Assembly (NCBI GenBank): GCA_963082875.1
Contig: OY720098.1
Coordinates: forward strand, 124,001-188,000
Length of the DNA stretch: 64,000 nucleotides
DNA from: Corella eumyota
Taxonomy: Eukaryota > Chordata > Ascidiacea > Phlebobranchia > Corellidae
Direction of reading: 5' to 3'
Shown here one piece after another: positions 20,736-35,700 of this stretch. The translations under genes were made by a program, and so were the position numbers. Position 1 is the stretch's first letter; each line of letters begins with the position of its first letter. A model generated the notes under the pieces. It was not told the DNA's origin, searched no databases, and worked only from the letters and a program-made list of their open reading frames with translations.

Positions 20736-23700
20736 TCACAATTGACTTATTTCCTCATTGTTGTGAATAGAATTGAGACAATTGATCGAATCGTTCAACA
20801 AAAACTCGAAAATTGTTTCGGTTAATTGCATCTTTACTGTGCGCTCATCCGCATCGTAATCTGTCCAATCAGGTTCCTCCTCTCGTAGTTCGTCGATCTT
20901 TTATGATGTCACAAACAATTAGTTTTAAGTAGCAATATAAGTAGCAATATAAAAAGCAAAGTCTTTACCGGCAGCGTGGTGTAGTGGTCAGAACACTTCC
21001 TACACTACATGAGGTCCTGGGTTCGATCCCCAGTGATCTGATGCTGTAGCGCCCCTGAGTAAGGTGCTATAAACGGTATTAACTCCTGCTGAGCCAGCAC
21101 TTAATCAACAGCATAATTATTGGGCAATTATAATAATATCCCAAACTGGCAAAATCAACTTAAGAAAAAAAATGATAATCACCAAAATGAGGTCAACGAG
21201 ATCCTTCTTCTTCATGGAACCCCATTTCATCGTTGATTTTGTTTCTCGTTTGCTCCCCGAGAAGTTGAATAACTTTGATATTTCCGCTCCAATTATTTCA
21301 CCAAGTTCCTACAAAAATAATTATTGAAAAAAGTAAGTTCTATGAAACCACAAAAAGTGGATGACATCATAAAATGACTATGACATCACAAAATGACTAT
21401 GACATCACAAAAAGTTTATGACATCACAAAATGACTATGACAACACAAAATGACTATGACATCACAAAATGTCAATGACATCACAAAATGACTATGACAT
21501 CACAAATTGTCAATGACATCACAAAATGACTATGACAACACAAAATGACTATGACATCACAAAATGACTATGACAACACAAATTGTCAATGACATCACAA
21601 AATGACTATGACATCACAAAATGACTATGACATCACAAAATGTCAATGACATCACAAAATGACTATGACATCACAAATTGTCAATGACATCACAAAATGA
21701 CTATGACAACACAAATTGTCAATGACATCAGAAAATGACTATGACATCACAAAATGACTATGACATCACAAAATGACTATGACATCACAAAATGACTATG
21801 ACAACACAAAATGACTATGACATCACAAATTGTCAATGACATCACAAAATGACTATGACAACACAAAATGACTATGACATCAAAAAATGACTATGACAAC
21901 ACAAAATGACTATGACATCACAAAATGACTATGACATCACAAAATGAGTATGACAACACAAATTGTCAATGACATCACAAAATGACTATGACATCACAAA
22001 ATGACTATGACAACACAAAATTACTATGACATCACAAAATGACTATGACAACACAAATTGTTAATGACATTACAAAATGACTATGACATCACAAAATGAC
22101 TATGACAACACAAAATGACTATGACAACACAAAATGACTATGACATCACAAAATGACTATGACAACACAAATGACCATGACATCACCAAATGACTATGAC
22201 ATCACAAACCTGTTTGTTCCTAGGAATGGAGCGAGAGAAACTTGGTCTTCTTCTTCGTTTGACTTTCGACCAAATTTCTTCGTGCAAATATTCTCTCCCG
22301 TAAATCTCCCGCGTCAAACCACAAACCTTGAAACAAAATATTGATTGGAAACACTGAAACAAGTTGAAGAACTTTTTGGAAACACTGAAATTTTAACAAA
22401 CCAGCTCAAATAAACTTTTCTTGAATATTTCCTGCGAGTTTTGTGCTGATTCAGGCTGATCGGAGTCTACCTCAGCGTTTCCAACAAAACTTTCAGGAAT
22501 TTCAACATCGTCAAGGCAACCGTTCACATAAGAGTCATAACAATGACCCACCTATGATGTCATAGTTGTTTTTTATATTTATAGAAAAAGGTCTTTTTAT
22601 AACATCATAAAAGTTATAGAAAGTGGGTTATGACATCATAATACTTACAGCAACATCAACAAGTTGTAAGATATCATTAGGAAGATGTGGAACTGCAAAC
22701 TTTAGGATCTGGGGTTCGAATCTCACCACATCCTGGTCCTAAACATATTTTATTTTAAATTAAAAAGTTGAAAATACATTTTTAACAAAACAAGTTAATT
22801 ATAAGGATTAATTAAAAAAATTATTTTTGCTTTTATGACATCATACACACCTCATTGTTCCAAGCCTCTGTAGTGACCCCTGGTGGTGAATCTGTTTGTT
22901 TCTTGAAACTCGAAAGTCCGAAGTCATCGTCGAACCATTCTTCCTCATCCTTGGAGTTGGAAAAATTAATTAAAAAATAATAATTAATAAAATTAAATAA
23001 TTACTTTACCTGGCTTGAGCCACCAAAAATTGGTGACACAGGTCGTGCCACAACTGGTTCACGATCCTCACTCAGTGTAGGTTTGGGCACATTTCTGTCA
23101 CGTTTTTCGTGCAAAATACTTTCAACCTCGTCAGCAATATCAACCTGGTAATTAACATCGTTAACTAATTAATTAAAATTATTTTAATTAAAATTTTACT
23201 TTTTCTTTGTTTTCTTCGTTCACTTTTGAAGCTCGTTGTTTTCGAATTTCCAAAACCTTAAAAAAATATTAAAATTAAAAAATAATAAAGATATCTGGGT
23301 TAATGTTAATTAATTACTTGATTAATTGTTTCGTTTAAAATCTCGTTTGTAAAATCCTCCAATAAAACTTCACGGTTCGTTGGTTTATCATCAACCGCTA
23401 CATCCTAATTAAAAATTTTAGTTAATTAACAAATTAGCTTTTCTTTTAAAATCTTTTTTGTAAAATTAAATATTTAATTTTAATTTTTTACCACTTTATC
23501 GCCCTCTAGCGGTGAAGTTAAAAGTTGAAGAATTCCCTTAGCTGCTGACGACAACTTTGGTTCGTTCCGGTTCGATAATTTTGTGCGTTTGCTGTCATCT
23601 TGTGGTGGAATATTTTCTTCATCCTAATATTTTTAATTTTGTTAAAAACAAAAATTAATTTGAAAAGTTAATAAAAAACTAAAAAAAAAATGATTCAAAC

Positions 23701-26700
23701 TTTTTGTTTCCTTCGTCTTGTTTCATCTTGTTGGCGCAACCTAGTGGACGAACTATCGCGAGTCGTTAATGCCGTGTTCATTGAATCCTAAAAGAAATCG
23801 ACAATTTAGTTTTTGTCACAAGTTTACTTTGATAAATTCTAGTTTTTAACCTGAAGTAAAGATCTCAAAAGTTGGTCGCTTAATTTGTTCGTTATTTGTT
23901 GGTTGTTCGCTTTATCTTCAGTTTTACTGCAAAACAATAAGTTCATTGTTACCATTGTTACCTACAATGGGATAAACAATGAAAACCAGAAACTTACCTT
24001 GATTTGACTTGTTCGTCGTGGTGGGGTAAAGTGGGGACACTTGGGGGGGTCTTATCCATTATTGAGGAGGTTGGGGTTTGGGGAGCTGAGGGAGTCGGGG
24101 TTCTGGAAGGTGATGCTACTGGAGTGATGTCATCATCGTCATGGAGACTGATTTTATCCTCAATCTAAAAAAAACAATTTTTTTATTATATAGCAAGGTA
24201 GTAACCAAATTTATGACAATTTAATTTAATTAAGTTTTTATTAATTATTTGATTAAGTAATTAATTACAAACCTCGTTAGCTTGTAGATCCAGCAAAGCA
24301 ATCGAACTCTCGCTGGAATGTTGGTCGACATCGCTCAAATGTTCGCTTACTTCTTCCTCTGTTGTCACCGAGGAAAAGTCGTCACTGTAGCTGCTAGGTG
24401 GCGTTGTTGGGCTGTATTCCTACAAAATTTAAAGCGTTATTTGTTATTACATAATACTTTGTAAATTAGAACTAATTATACAAAATTAGTCTTGTTTTAC
24501 TTTTTTCTGAGTAGTTTCCTTCTTGGTGGGTTCTACTTTAACTTTTTGGGGCACAACTTTTAGGGAATTCCCCAAATTAGGAAGGGGTTTAATGTCAAGC
24601 TTGTTGGGGCGGTCAGGGGTCTTCAAAGGGGTAAGGAAGGCTTTTGACCCATTTGGGGGTGAGATATCCTCTTTTTTGTGGGGGGTGAGGAAGGCTCTTG
24701 ACCCATTGGGGGGTGAAGTATCGTCGGGTGAGTTTTGTTGTTGTTCATCGTCGAAACTTAACGAACGGCTTGACCTTAAAAACAATTTGGCAACACTGTA
24801 AAATTAATCACAAACATTATATTTGATTTAAATATATATTTGAATGGCAACCCTGGTTATTTTATTTTGGAAACAATATAAAAAATTAATTGGCAACACT
24901 GACCTTCCACTGCTCTCGGAGTCAGAACGATGTTTCCTCATCAAGGTCGTGACCTTCGACCCTGCCCTCGGAGATTGGTCAGGTGAAACAGAAGCTCTAA
25001 AAGGTCGTGCTTGATCGTTCTTGCGTGGCGATCGTATTTGAGGTTTGGCCATCGAGTGTTGGATCGGAACATTTTCGAGCTCGGAGTTAAGTTCTTGTTG
25101 AGTTTTGCGAATAAAAAGATCGTATGCCTGAAATAAAATACTAATTAAGAAATATTAATTAAAAAATACTAATTAAAAAATATTAATTGAATTAATAAGT
25201 TGTTTTACTAATTATCCATTTATTAAAACAATTTATCAAGAATCTTTCACCTCAATTTGACTTTTCAAGCTGGCTTCTTGCGCCCTCAAGTGTTCCTTTT
25301 GCTTCTTTTTTTGTTGTTTTTTTAATCGATCTGCCACCAGTCGTCTCCTCTTTAATTCCTCCTAAAATTAAAACTTGTTGTTAATTGGTGAAAAAATCAC
25401 AATATTATTGTTTTAAACCTAAACAATCCTGAAAACGTAAAAGTGGGCAAAAAAGTGATATTCTGGTATTTAAAAAGACCACAAATAACCATAAAATATG
25501 AAAGCAGGTTAACTTTGACCAGTTGTATATGACCCCAAGTAACCTTTAACCTATCGTGATCAATGACCCATATTAGATACCCACGGGTAACCTTTAACCC
25601 ATGGTCAATGAACCCCAAACAACCTTTGACCCATACAAGTTGACCTCTTACCGTGAGAGCGTGAACTCTGCACTCAACGTCACTCTGCTCGGTCTCAGAT
25701 TGAGTTTGAGAGAACGACTCGTCCGACCAACTCTCTTCCCTTGCTTGTTTCGCTCCAACGACTTTCGTCGCCGGCACTTTACTCAACAGTGGAGTTGTCT
25801 GACTCGGACTCGATGATGCAGAACTCGGCCTAAAAGTTAAAATCATTTTCACTCAAGTTTTAACTTTTTGAACTCAACTCAAGTTTTTAAATTTTTTTCA
25901 CATTTTTACCGAATTCTTTGATATTTTCCACAACAGCAACAAAGTGGCCAAAACCTCGGCATTTTCAACTAATTAACAAAACTAATTAATAAACTTTAAT
26001 TAACTTCATAATACAACAACTTTACTTCTATTCTTTTATTTCAAAATTTAAGTTTTAAAAAGCTAAACTGAATATCTCATGTACTGAGTAGATGTTATTA
26101 TAACATGAAGTTATATATGTATATGTGTGTGGGTACAGGATATGAAAGATGTCTCTAGAGATTTAATGCAACTTATATTTAACAACAATATACTTTGTAT
26201 CTTTAATGCTAACAACTTCTTTAATAAATTTATTATCTAACTACATTTTAACACTTTGTAAAAAAAATTTTTTTGTAAAATACAAACAAAAAATCTGTAT
26301 TTGTAATAATTTAAACTTGATTTTATCTTTTAAACTGGTCTAATAAAACCCTTGAACATTAAGTGAATAAATATATTCTTAACAAACTACTTGTAACACC
26401 AAAATAATATTAAAGACAGCTATAATGTGTTTAACAGTTTCACTACTTTAAAATACCCATTAGCAATTAATTAGGACCATACAGGCCACACATTATTTAA
26501 CTTAACAAACTTACAATTTTAACTACACCAAATATGAACCAGCTTTAAAGTCTTTAAACACAGGAATTTTAAGCAATATTTATGTTTTTAAACAATATTT
26601 ACAAACTTATAATTTCTATTATAACTTGGTTATTTGGCTTTTTTTTAAATATTGCTCAAATTTCAAGCTGGAAATGCTACAAAATTGCCAGACTTGGAGA

Positions 26701-29700
26701 CCAAACTTTATTATTCAGAGTTAATCTTAGAACATAAACAATTTTGTAACATCAATTTTTATTGGTTTGCTTGAAAAAAGGTTAAAACAAAAACAAATTT
26801 CACTTACTTTACTTTAGTGTTTTCCTTTTTTGTTACAACTTCTGTTTTACTTTTGTTCTGAACATCTAATTTATTTTTGGCAACACTGGGTTCCTGTTTA
26901 TTTTTGGCAACACTGTTCTCAGACTCAAAAGATTGTGAGTAATCCTCAACTGTTGTCGCTTCACTCGAAACATCCTGAGATCTGAGAAAACATTTTCAAA
27001 GATAAAAAAAATTAAAACTATTTTTATTTAAAAGTTTTAAAAATTTTAAACGAACTTTTTTTCTTGCGTTTCTGTTCCTGTTCGCTCATGTGTGGCCTTG
27101 TTCGAGGTTGAGCGATCATGCATGACAATCTCCTCAACAATTGAACTCTCCGAGGTCGAACCAAGGTCAACTTTATCCTCTGTAAGAACAAATTTAAGGT
27201 GTAAGAACACAATCAAACACAAATATAATTTTAAATAAAAACCTTTTGATTTAGTTTCTGGTTTTGTTTCTTTGGACTTCCCCCAAACTGATAACGCTTG
27301 CTTTTCCATGTCAACAACCTGGGAGTAAAATTTTAATGATAATTTTGTCCAAATTAAAATGAGATTGTTTTCACCTTTTTCTCGTCTTCATCGAGCTTTC
27401 TCTTCCACTCGAGAAGCCTCACGACCTCCTTTTTCCTTTTAAGCAAAACTTTTTCTCTTATTGTGAGTCTACGGTCGTCCAAGCATGAAGTGTATTTCTT
27501 CAACTTCTTCATCAAACGCGACGTTTGCTGTTATGATGTCATAATAAAAAATAGTGATCTCATAAAAAAATTGGTGATGTCATAATAAAAAATAGTGATG
27601 TCATAATAAAATTGGTGATGTTATATTAAAAATAGTGATGTCATAGTTACCATGGAATTGTTAAGATCAACATCAGATTGAACCTCGCTTAAATCGTTAT
27701 CATCAGAGGGGATTTCCCTTGGAATGGGGGTCGATGACACGGGTGTGATGTCATCAGTCTTCTGATCCTCCCCGGTCGAGATCTTCAACTTTTCCTTGAT
27801 CTGTTTGGTGGATTTCACCATCCTGTTAATGTCTTCTTGTTGCTGGAGAATCAGGTCACGACCCTGACTCGCTGCCCTGTTCGCAGCTGGAGAAAAACAT
27901 TCAGGTAAAAATATTAATAAGGATAGGGTATAGTTAGAACACTTGGCTTCACTACATGAGGTCCTGGGTTCGATTCCCACTGCGCTCATGCTGTAGCACT
28001 CTTGAGTAAGGCGTTATAAACGGTATAAACTTCTGCTGAGTCAGCACTTAATCAGCAGCGTAATTATCGTGCAATTATAATCTATAATATCCCAAACTGC
28101 CACAAGAAACTCGAGACTGGGTCAGGGTAACTGATGTTACTCTATGTTTAGATTGTAAAGTTGACCTTTCCACAATAGGAATACATATATATACAAAAAA
28201 AACCTTGCAGTTTCTTGATCTCGTCGGTCTCAACTTGAAGACGGAGCAAGATTGCTCGCTTTTTCTTCTTGATTGGTGGCATTTTGTCGTCATCACCCTT
28301 GTTCCGGATCTGCCTTTTTTGTTGCTCCAACCAGGCCAGTTCAACTTGGGTTTTCTCCTACAATGAGCAACAATGTAAAAACCATGCAAATCACCAACAA
28401 TGTAAAAACCATGCAAATCACCAACAATGTGACTTTTGTACCTTGATCGCCTTCTCCCGTAGCTTAAGCATAGCAGCCTGATGCTTGGACCTCAGTTCCT
28501 GCTCGATCATATAATGCTGCACGGTGGCGCTCATGAACTTGCTGAAACTTCCCATGTCGTCTCCGAAGATGGAGGTTCCGATCATCGACTCATCCAACAC
28601 CGGGAGGCGACCTTCACAACAATGGGTAACAATGTAAACAATAAGGTAACATTAACAATGGAAATAACAATGGGTAACAATATAAACAACAATGCTTACT
28701 TTTAGTGTGGGGCGTGGCCTCATCTGATGACATGGAGACGTCTGATTGGTTGAGAAGTGGGTGGGGCAAGTTGGGGGTGGATGACAAAGAGGTCTTGTGA
28801 CGTTGGTGTCTAAAGATTATGATGTCATAATAAAACTTTAACAATATTAAATATTAATTTTAAAATAATGACGTTACTTATTTTGTAATTTGTTTAATTA
28901 ATTTATTTGCACTAATTAGTTATTAAGTTTGGTAATAATGACTAAACCAACACAGAGGGTAGTTATGACATCACAATCACCTTCTATGACTCTCAGAAGG
29001 AACAATGGCGCGACGAGAAATCTCAGCGATCTCATCCTCCGTTAAACTTTCATCAAAGTTGGCCGAGACTTCGTCGCTCGTGTTCTCATTTATCTCCTCA
29101 CTGATCGAACTAAAAGTTACAGGAAAAATTATGGAATATATTTACCCAATAATTAAACTGCTGATTTGCAAGTTATAACGCCCTTCTTAAAGAAACTAAC
29201 TTGATAAAAGGAATTAATTAAAAACCAACCGATCAGTGTCGTCCTTCTTCACAATTTCCTCCGGAATACTTTCCTCCGAAACCCGAACAGAAGTTGTGCT
29301 GTGTTCAGACACTATCGACGGTGGTGTGCCGGGGGATGGCTTGTAACTATGTTGTGACATACCAGGAGTAGAGTTGTATCCTAATTGTTTTACACCAGAA
29401 GCAGGGTTGTAACCTAATTGTGACACAGTTGGAGATGTCTTATCAAACTTAACACTGGACTTATAACTAGCATGTAACTTCGCGGAGGAAGGCTTGTAAC
29501 CACTATTAGAGGAAGGCTTATAACCGTCATTGTAACTTTCAAATGTGTTACTACTGTAAGTGTTTTGTGGGGAAGTGCTTCTAAAAAGTAAAAATAACAA
29601 AAAGTTTTTTTTATTTGTTATTTTTTTATTTTCTGAAGAGAAAGGTCGAATGCACGACCTAAGGATAAAGTAACATTCGTTATCCCAACCCAGTCTTGAT

Positions 29701-32700
29701 TTGACTTATTATTGATTTATAATTGCCCGATAATTATGCTGCTGATCAGGTACTGGCTTAACAGAAGTATATACCATCTATAGCGCCTTACTCAAGGGTG
29801 CTACAGCATGAGAGCAGTGGGAATTGAACCCGGGACCTCAAGTAATGTAGCAAGTGTTCTGACCACTACACCGCACTGCTGGTATTAAACAAAATTAAAT
29901 GTTATCTAACCTGGTTGATTGAGTTGTTATTGTTTTGCTGGAATCTGTTGAATAATCTTGATATTTTGAGTCCTGTAGAAAAGTAAAATTTAATAAAACA
30001 CTGAAAATCCAAATCAAAATTTAAACAAATTTTGTCTTTACCTTTTCCTTGTGTTTTATATTCAGTTCACGATCTTTAACTTTAAGTTCGCGATCTTTTA
30101 CTTCAAGGTCATGAACTTTACGGTTGACCTCTAAAGCGTCCTCTTTAGCTTTCAAGGTTAAACGTTCCATTTCTATTTCGTGTTGAAGTTGGCGCGACTT
30201 AAAAAAAATTAAATTTAAAAAAAATATTTTTTAAATTAAAAATTTTTTAACCTAAAAAAATACAAACCTGTAATATTTGAGCGAGTGAGACTGTTTCCTG
30301 TTGTGCCAGTGCCACAGACTGCGTGGCTTCTGTGCCACAGAGTTGTTTGATTGTGTCACCAATCGTTTCATATCGATTTAACTCTAGCGCCATCTGGTGT
30401 TCAAGAACAGCCGGAGAAAACCGCAATCCAGTTGCTGGGGAGGGAGCTTCAGAAAAATATTTATTTAAATTCTTAAACAAAATTAATTTTATATCGAAGA
30501 AGTTTTTTAATTTTGTTTAAAAAGATAAAAAATTATACTGACCACTAGGTGGGAAAAGAGGGTCATCCTCGGCCAAACTTTCCTCTTTATCCTCAATTAA
30601 ATTTATCCTGGGTCCGAGAGATTGCGACCAAGTTATCAAACCTCTTGGGTCATCGCTAGGTTCAGCAGAGGTCATGACCTTTGAAGTAGGGATCATGACC
30701 TTTGTGGTGTTCATGGTATTTGTATCAAATGGTGCGACCTTCTCATCAGAGGTCATAACTCTAGGGGTCAAACGAGGAGACACAATTTTTGAACTTGAGT
30801 TAGTAACCTTTGAACTTGAGGTCGATGAACTTGAATTAAAGGAATCAAGATTGTAGTCATGTGACTTATCGTCATGGGAACTCGTTGGTAAATTGAGTTT
30901 ATAATCGGGCAAACTGACTGGTTCTTGGTGCGATGTGATTGGCTGATTTAAATCAGGTTGCCGTGGCGATACATCTAAAACACAATTAAATATTAAAGCT
31001 ACAAAAGTGAGGATAAAGTTTTGACCCTGAAACTTTAATTTTGCTGACCTTGTGGTTTATGTTTCAGTGTTTCCAGATAATTTCTCGTGAAGACGTTGAC
31101 AACGCTGTATTTGTCTCCGTTGCTGCGTTGCCATGGAGGTTTGCTCAGTTCTTTGTTGCTATTGTGATCCTTGTTGCTATGCTGATCTTTGTTGCTATGC
31201 TGATCTTTGTTGCTATAGTGATCTTGGTTGTCAAGACGACGTGCTTGACTACCTCGTAGTCTTTCACTCAAACCTAAAAACAAAAAATTGTTTAACAAAA
31301 ATATTTTAAAAATGTCAAATTTTACGAAGATATTTGAAACAAGTTTTACCCAAATAATTTTGATCTCTTTCCTCCATTTTCCATCTTCCTCCGTCAGGTT
31401 TATCCTCACCGTAAACTTTATCCTCAGCACAAAATTCTCGGCTTTTCAGTTCCTCCAAAATTTCCGTCACTGACCTTGGCTCAAAGTCAGATTGTTCCGA
31501 CTCAGATGGAAGGTCACTTGAAGGTCGTGGGTTTTTTAAAGTCCGACCACTCGGCAATTCCCATGTTTCCAAAGCATTTCTAAGAATTACAAATTTTTAA
31601 TTAAAATATTAACTTTTAATTAAAATACTTAAAAGTCAAATTTTAAACAAATTCAAAAAATCAACCAACCTGACATTTTGACCTTGGTAAGCAGCTTGAA
31701 TCTTGGATGCAGATTCCGTTTTGGTTCGAGTTTCCTCCGAATATTTTGCATGCTCTTCTAAGTTCGTGACCCCTGGTAATGAAAGGTCATTGACCTCTGA
31801 TTCCATGTACAAGGATTCATTAACCCTTGACCCTATTTGTAATGGTTCACTGGATCCTAACCCCATGTATGAAGGTTCATTGAACCTTGGCGACCTTGTG
31901 ACCCCGGAAAACCTTGGGTCATTTTGCTCAGGTGACCCTGTGACGCCTGAATACTCCCTCGGTGACCGAAAGTTACGCCCAGGTGACCTTGATGAAAATC
32001 GGAAATCATTGGAGCGAAACAAGTTGTCACTGTGATGTAATAATGGTTGTTCTAATAATCTCCGAGATTCTAATGCAATTCTTTCCTAAAAAAAATTAAC
32101 AAATTTTAAAAATTTATTTCAAAAAATTGTTTAAAAAATAATTTTAAATAAAAAAATCAAAACCTGCAGCGCTTCCGAGTTTGCTTTCAAAGCTGCAATC
32201 CTGGAAGATTTATCAGCATCTAACTTAAATTGTGGGGAAACCCTAGGACTGTTCAAATTGAAGTTACTGGAAGCCCTGGGTGAGGAGTTTAATTCATCGA
32301 TCGTTAAATCTCGATCGTTTTTTGCAGCATCATCATTTTCCCGAAGTGACTCAGCATTAACCGACTCACCCCGAGACTCTTCGTTTTTTGCTGAATCATC
32401 CTCGTTAAGATATTTGTCGAGTTTCAACATAAATTGTGACACTCTGGTGCCATCGTGTGTTGGTTTGATTAGTTTTTCAAGGTCGTTATAACGTTCAAGT
32501 TTGTTCATAAATTTTGCAATTCTTCCCTCAGCTCTGCAGAAAAATAAAAATAAAAACAAAGTTTAATAAATTAAATAACAACCTAAAACTTTATCCTCAC
32601 CTTAGCTCTTTATCAGCCTCTAGTGGTGGTTTGGTGAAAGTATCGTGTTGAGATTTCTTGTTTTTTGTTGAATTCGACAAAGTTTTGACACGTTGATCTT

Positions 32701-35700
32701 TCTGTCGTTGATCGAGATCGTTTAGTTGTTGCATGCGACGTTGATTGGCTTGTTGTTCAACATCTTTTTGTTGATCCTGTTTCCTCTTGCGCTCAGCTTT
32801 CTGTTTCAACATGAACTCCTGGATCTTGGTTTGATCGTAATGACGAACTTTTGCTATCACTGGTTCTGTAATTGAGTGAAATGTTTGATTTTAAACCAGA
32901 TGCACCCAAGTTGTTTAACGAACAAGAAAAAGAATTCTTTAACGCAATCTAGCTCTAAATTTTTTTTAGAAATTAAAAGCCATTTTCAGAGGAGGAGTTG
33001 TGCTAAAATGATGTCAAAAAAAGGGTCTTATTGCTGTTAAAGCAGTGTTTTCAAGAATATAAATTTAGTCCATAGGTAAGTTTGATAAATGGTTTGAATA
33101 ATATTTTAGACAGTCATTTGCAAAAATATAATTTAAAATTTAAAGTTTTTTTTTATATATATATTTATCCTCAATGTTGAAAGGTCAACTTCACGACCTA
33201 AACATAAGAGTAATATCAGTTACTCCGACCCAGTCTCGAGTTGCCTGTGGCAGTTTGGGATATTATAGAAACTATAATTGCTCGATAATTAAGCTGCTGA
33301 TTAAGTGTTGGCTTAGCAGAAGTTTATACTGATTTATAGTGTCTTACTCAAGGGCGCAACAACTTGAAATCACTGGGGATTGAACCCATGACCTTTTGTG
33401 GTGTAGCGAGTGTTGTTACTACTACACCACTCTGCCGGAATTACCAACTTAATTAACCTGATTTAAAAACACAAAAAAGGTTTTGTTTTAAAACTACAAC
33501 CCCACCTGGTGGAGGTTTAAATCGTTCCAAATTTATTTTCTTTTGTTTTTTTCCTTTTGGGGTCACGACCTTAGATGGAGTCTTCACAGTAACCCTTGGG
33601 GTTGTAACCTCTGACCCCTCATCATCAGAGGACGAGCCAAGGTGAAGGTCGTTTAGGATGCCTTTGACAGCGGACGATAAGTTTGCTAAAAAAAATTTTT
33701 GAATTTTAAAAACTTTTAATAAATATAATTTAAAAAGTATTTACCATTTTCCAGTTTATCCTCAACAGTATTGTCATTTTCGTTTTTCGATTTTTCAGTT
33801 TCAGAGTTTTCATTTATTTCTGATGAAAAATTAAAAAAATTTTTACAATAAAAGTTATTTTTAATAAAAACAAATTTAGAAAAATTTAATCTCAATATTT
33901 AAAAACCATTTGGAAATGTGTCTTTATCATCTTTTGCAGAAGTTTGTGGTAATTCCTTCTCTGCTTCTGCAGTATTTTGTGGTAAATCTTTCCCTAATTT
34001 TGCAGAAGTTTGTGGTAATTTAGAAGGAGGGCTGTGAACTTTCCGTGGTGACCTTGACCTTGCTTGTTTTGAGGGGGGTCCATTCGCTTTTAACGCAGGG
34101 TGGTCCCTCCAAGAGAAGGGGGTGATAATCAATTTTTTGTGCTCAGGGTTGTCAGATTGAATTTTAACTAAAATAATTAAAAACTTTTTATATTAGAGAG
34201 TTTCGCAATTTTGTAAGTGATATAGCACGTTAGTATGGTTGACACTGAATCACAAAATGGTTTTAAAACTTTTAAAAAATGTCTGTGGTACTTACAATTT
34301 AATTTTCAAAAATACTGAAAAATCATTTACATTAAAACCAAGGTTACCATATTTTTCGTGTGACGTAGAAAGTACTAACTAGCATAGTGAATGTATACAA
34401 GCTAGTACTTTCTACGTCATCACAAACAGGGCTTCCCTTTTTTTAATTAAATTAAAGTTGTATAACTTGAAGATTAGGTAAAATTATTTAAAGTTAAAAT
34501 AATTTTTGTGTTCAGTGACACTAACTATAAAAATAGCGCCAATATTTTGAAGATTTTAAACTCACCAATTTTTCTCACTGGCTTGGGCTTGGAATTACTT
34601 TTTTGTCCTCTTTTTTTGTTCGAAATAACCTTTCCACCACTAGAGTGAGCCTCTTTTTGTTCATGTTTAAACAACTTTGTGGCAACTAAAAAAATTTAAT
34701 TTACAAAAAAATCACGGAACTAAAGTGAAAAAGCTTTAAAGTAATTGAGTAGAACTTGATTTCCACCACCTTTTGCAAGTAATTGAAGAACAACAAAGTA
34801 AAATTATGACATCACAAACCTCTTTTAGTTTGCAGTTGTTTAAAGTTGGTTCCATCTTCCTTCCATACCTTTCCATCCGGTGTTTTTAACCTGGTTTCTA
34901 CTGCACTAAAACCCTGAAAAGAAACAATTTATTATTTATTCGAAAACTGTGGACTCGAACTTGAATTATTGCAATATTAAAGCTTCCAAAAATGGTAAAA
35001 ATTTAACTTTTAAAAAATCAAATAACTGAACTTATAATTGAAATATCATTTATTTAAAAATCCTGGACTTTTAAAACTAAAATCGTTATAATTTTTATTT
35101 TATGTGTTTAACAATTATTAAAAAAATAAGTCTCAAGTTTAATTCCCATTCCTTACAAAAAAGATAAAAATTAAAAAAATAAAAACTTTAAATTATTGTC
35201 CAACTAACTTTGTATTTCGGGGCAGCTGGTCCTGCTGCAATTTTTCTCACTAGAGGGCGATCTGGTTCAGCGATCACTGATGATGTCACAATAGGAGTGT
35301 CCTCATCATAACGTCGATGTGCCGTGTAATCACTCATGCTTGAAGGTGACCTTGTAAAAATTTATTGAAATTATCTGACTTCAGCAAGCTTAAATTTTTA
35401 TAAAAACTGAAAATTTTGTCTGAATTCGAAACACAATAAAAGTTGATTTAAAGTTGTTCATTGTTAAAATTTTAACAAAAGCTTAAACCAACAACTTAAC
35501 CTTTTTCTTGTAATAAAAACTTTCAAATTTTCACCTGTTTTCTTTTTGTTTCTTGATTTTTTCTTTTAATTTTGCGAGTGCTTCTGAATTTCCTTCCAAC
35601 TTTTTCTTCTGCTTTGTGACGTCATAACGCATGTGCGGTGGACTGCGACCAACCAATGATGAATAAGAATGGTTTACAACAACATTTGCAACTCCAGCTG

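Noticed and set aside
21355-22210. CRISPR-like regular array
   Set aside because: Units are contiguous 19-mers with no unique spacers, and the locus is animal intron sequence.
25601-25816. Plus-strand frame opposite a CEP350 exon
   Set aside because: Shadow of the minus-strand exon; splice borders and conserved composition favour the minus strand.
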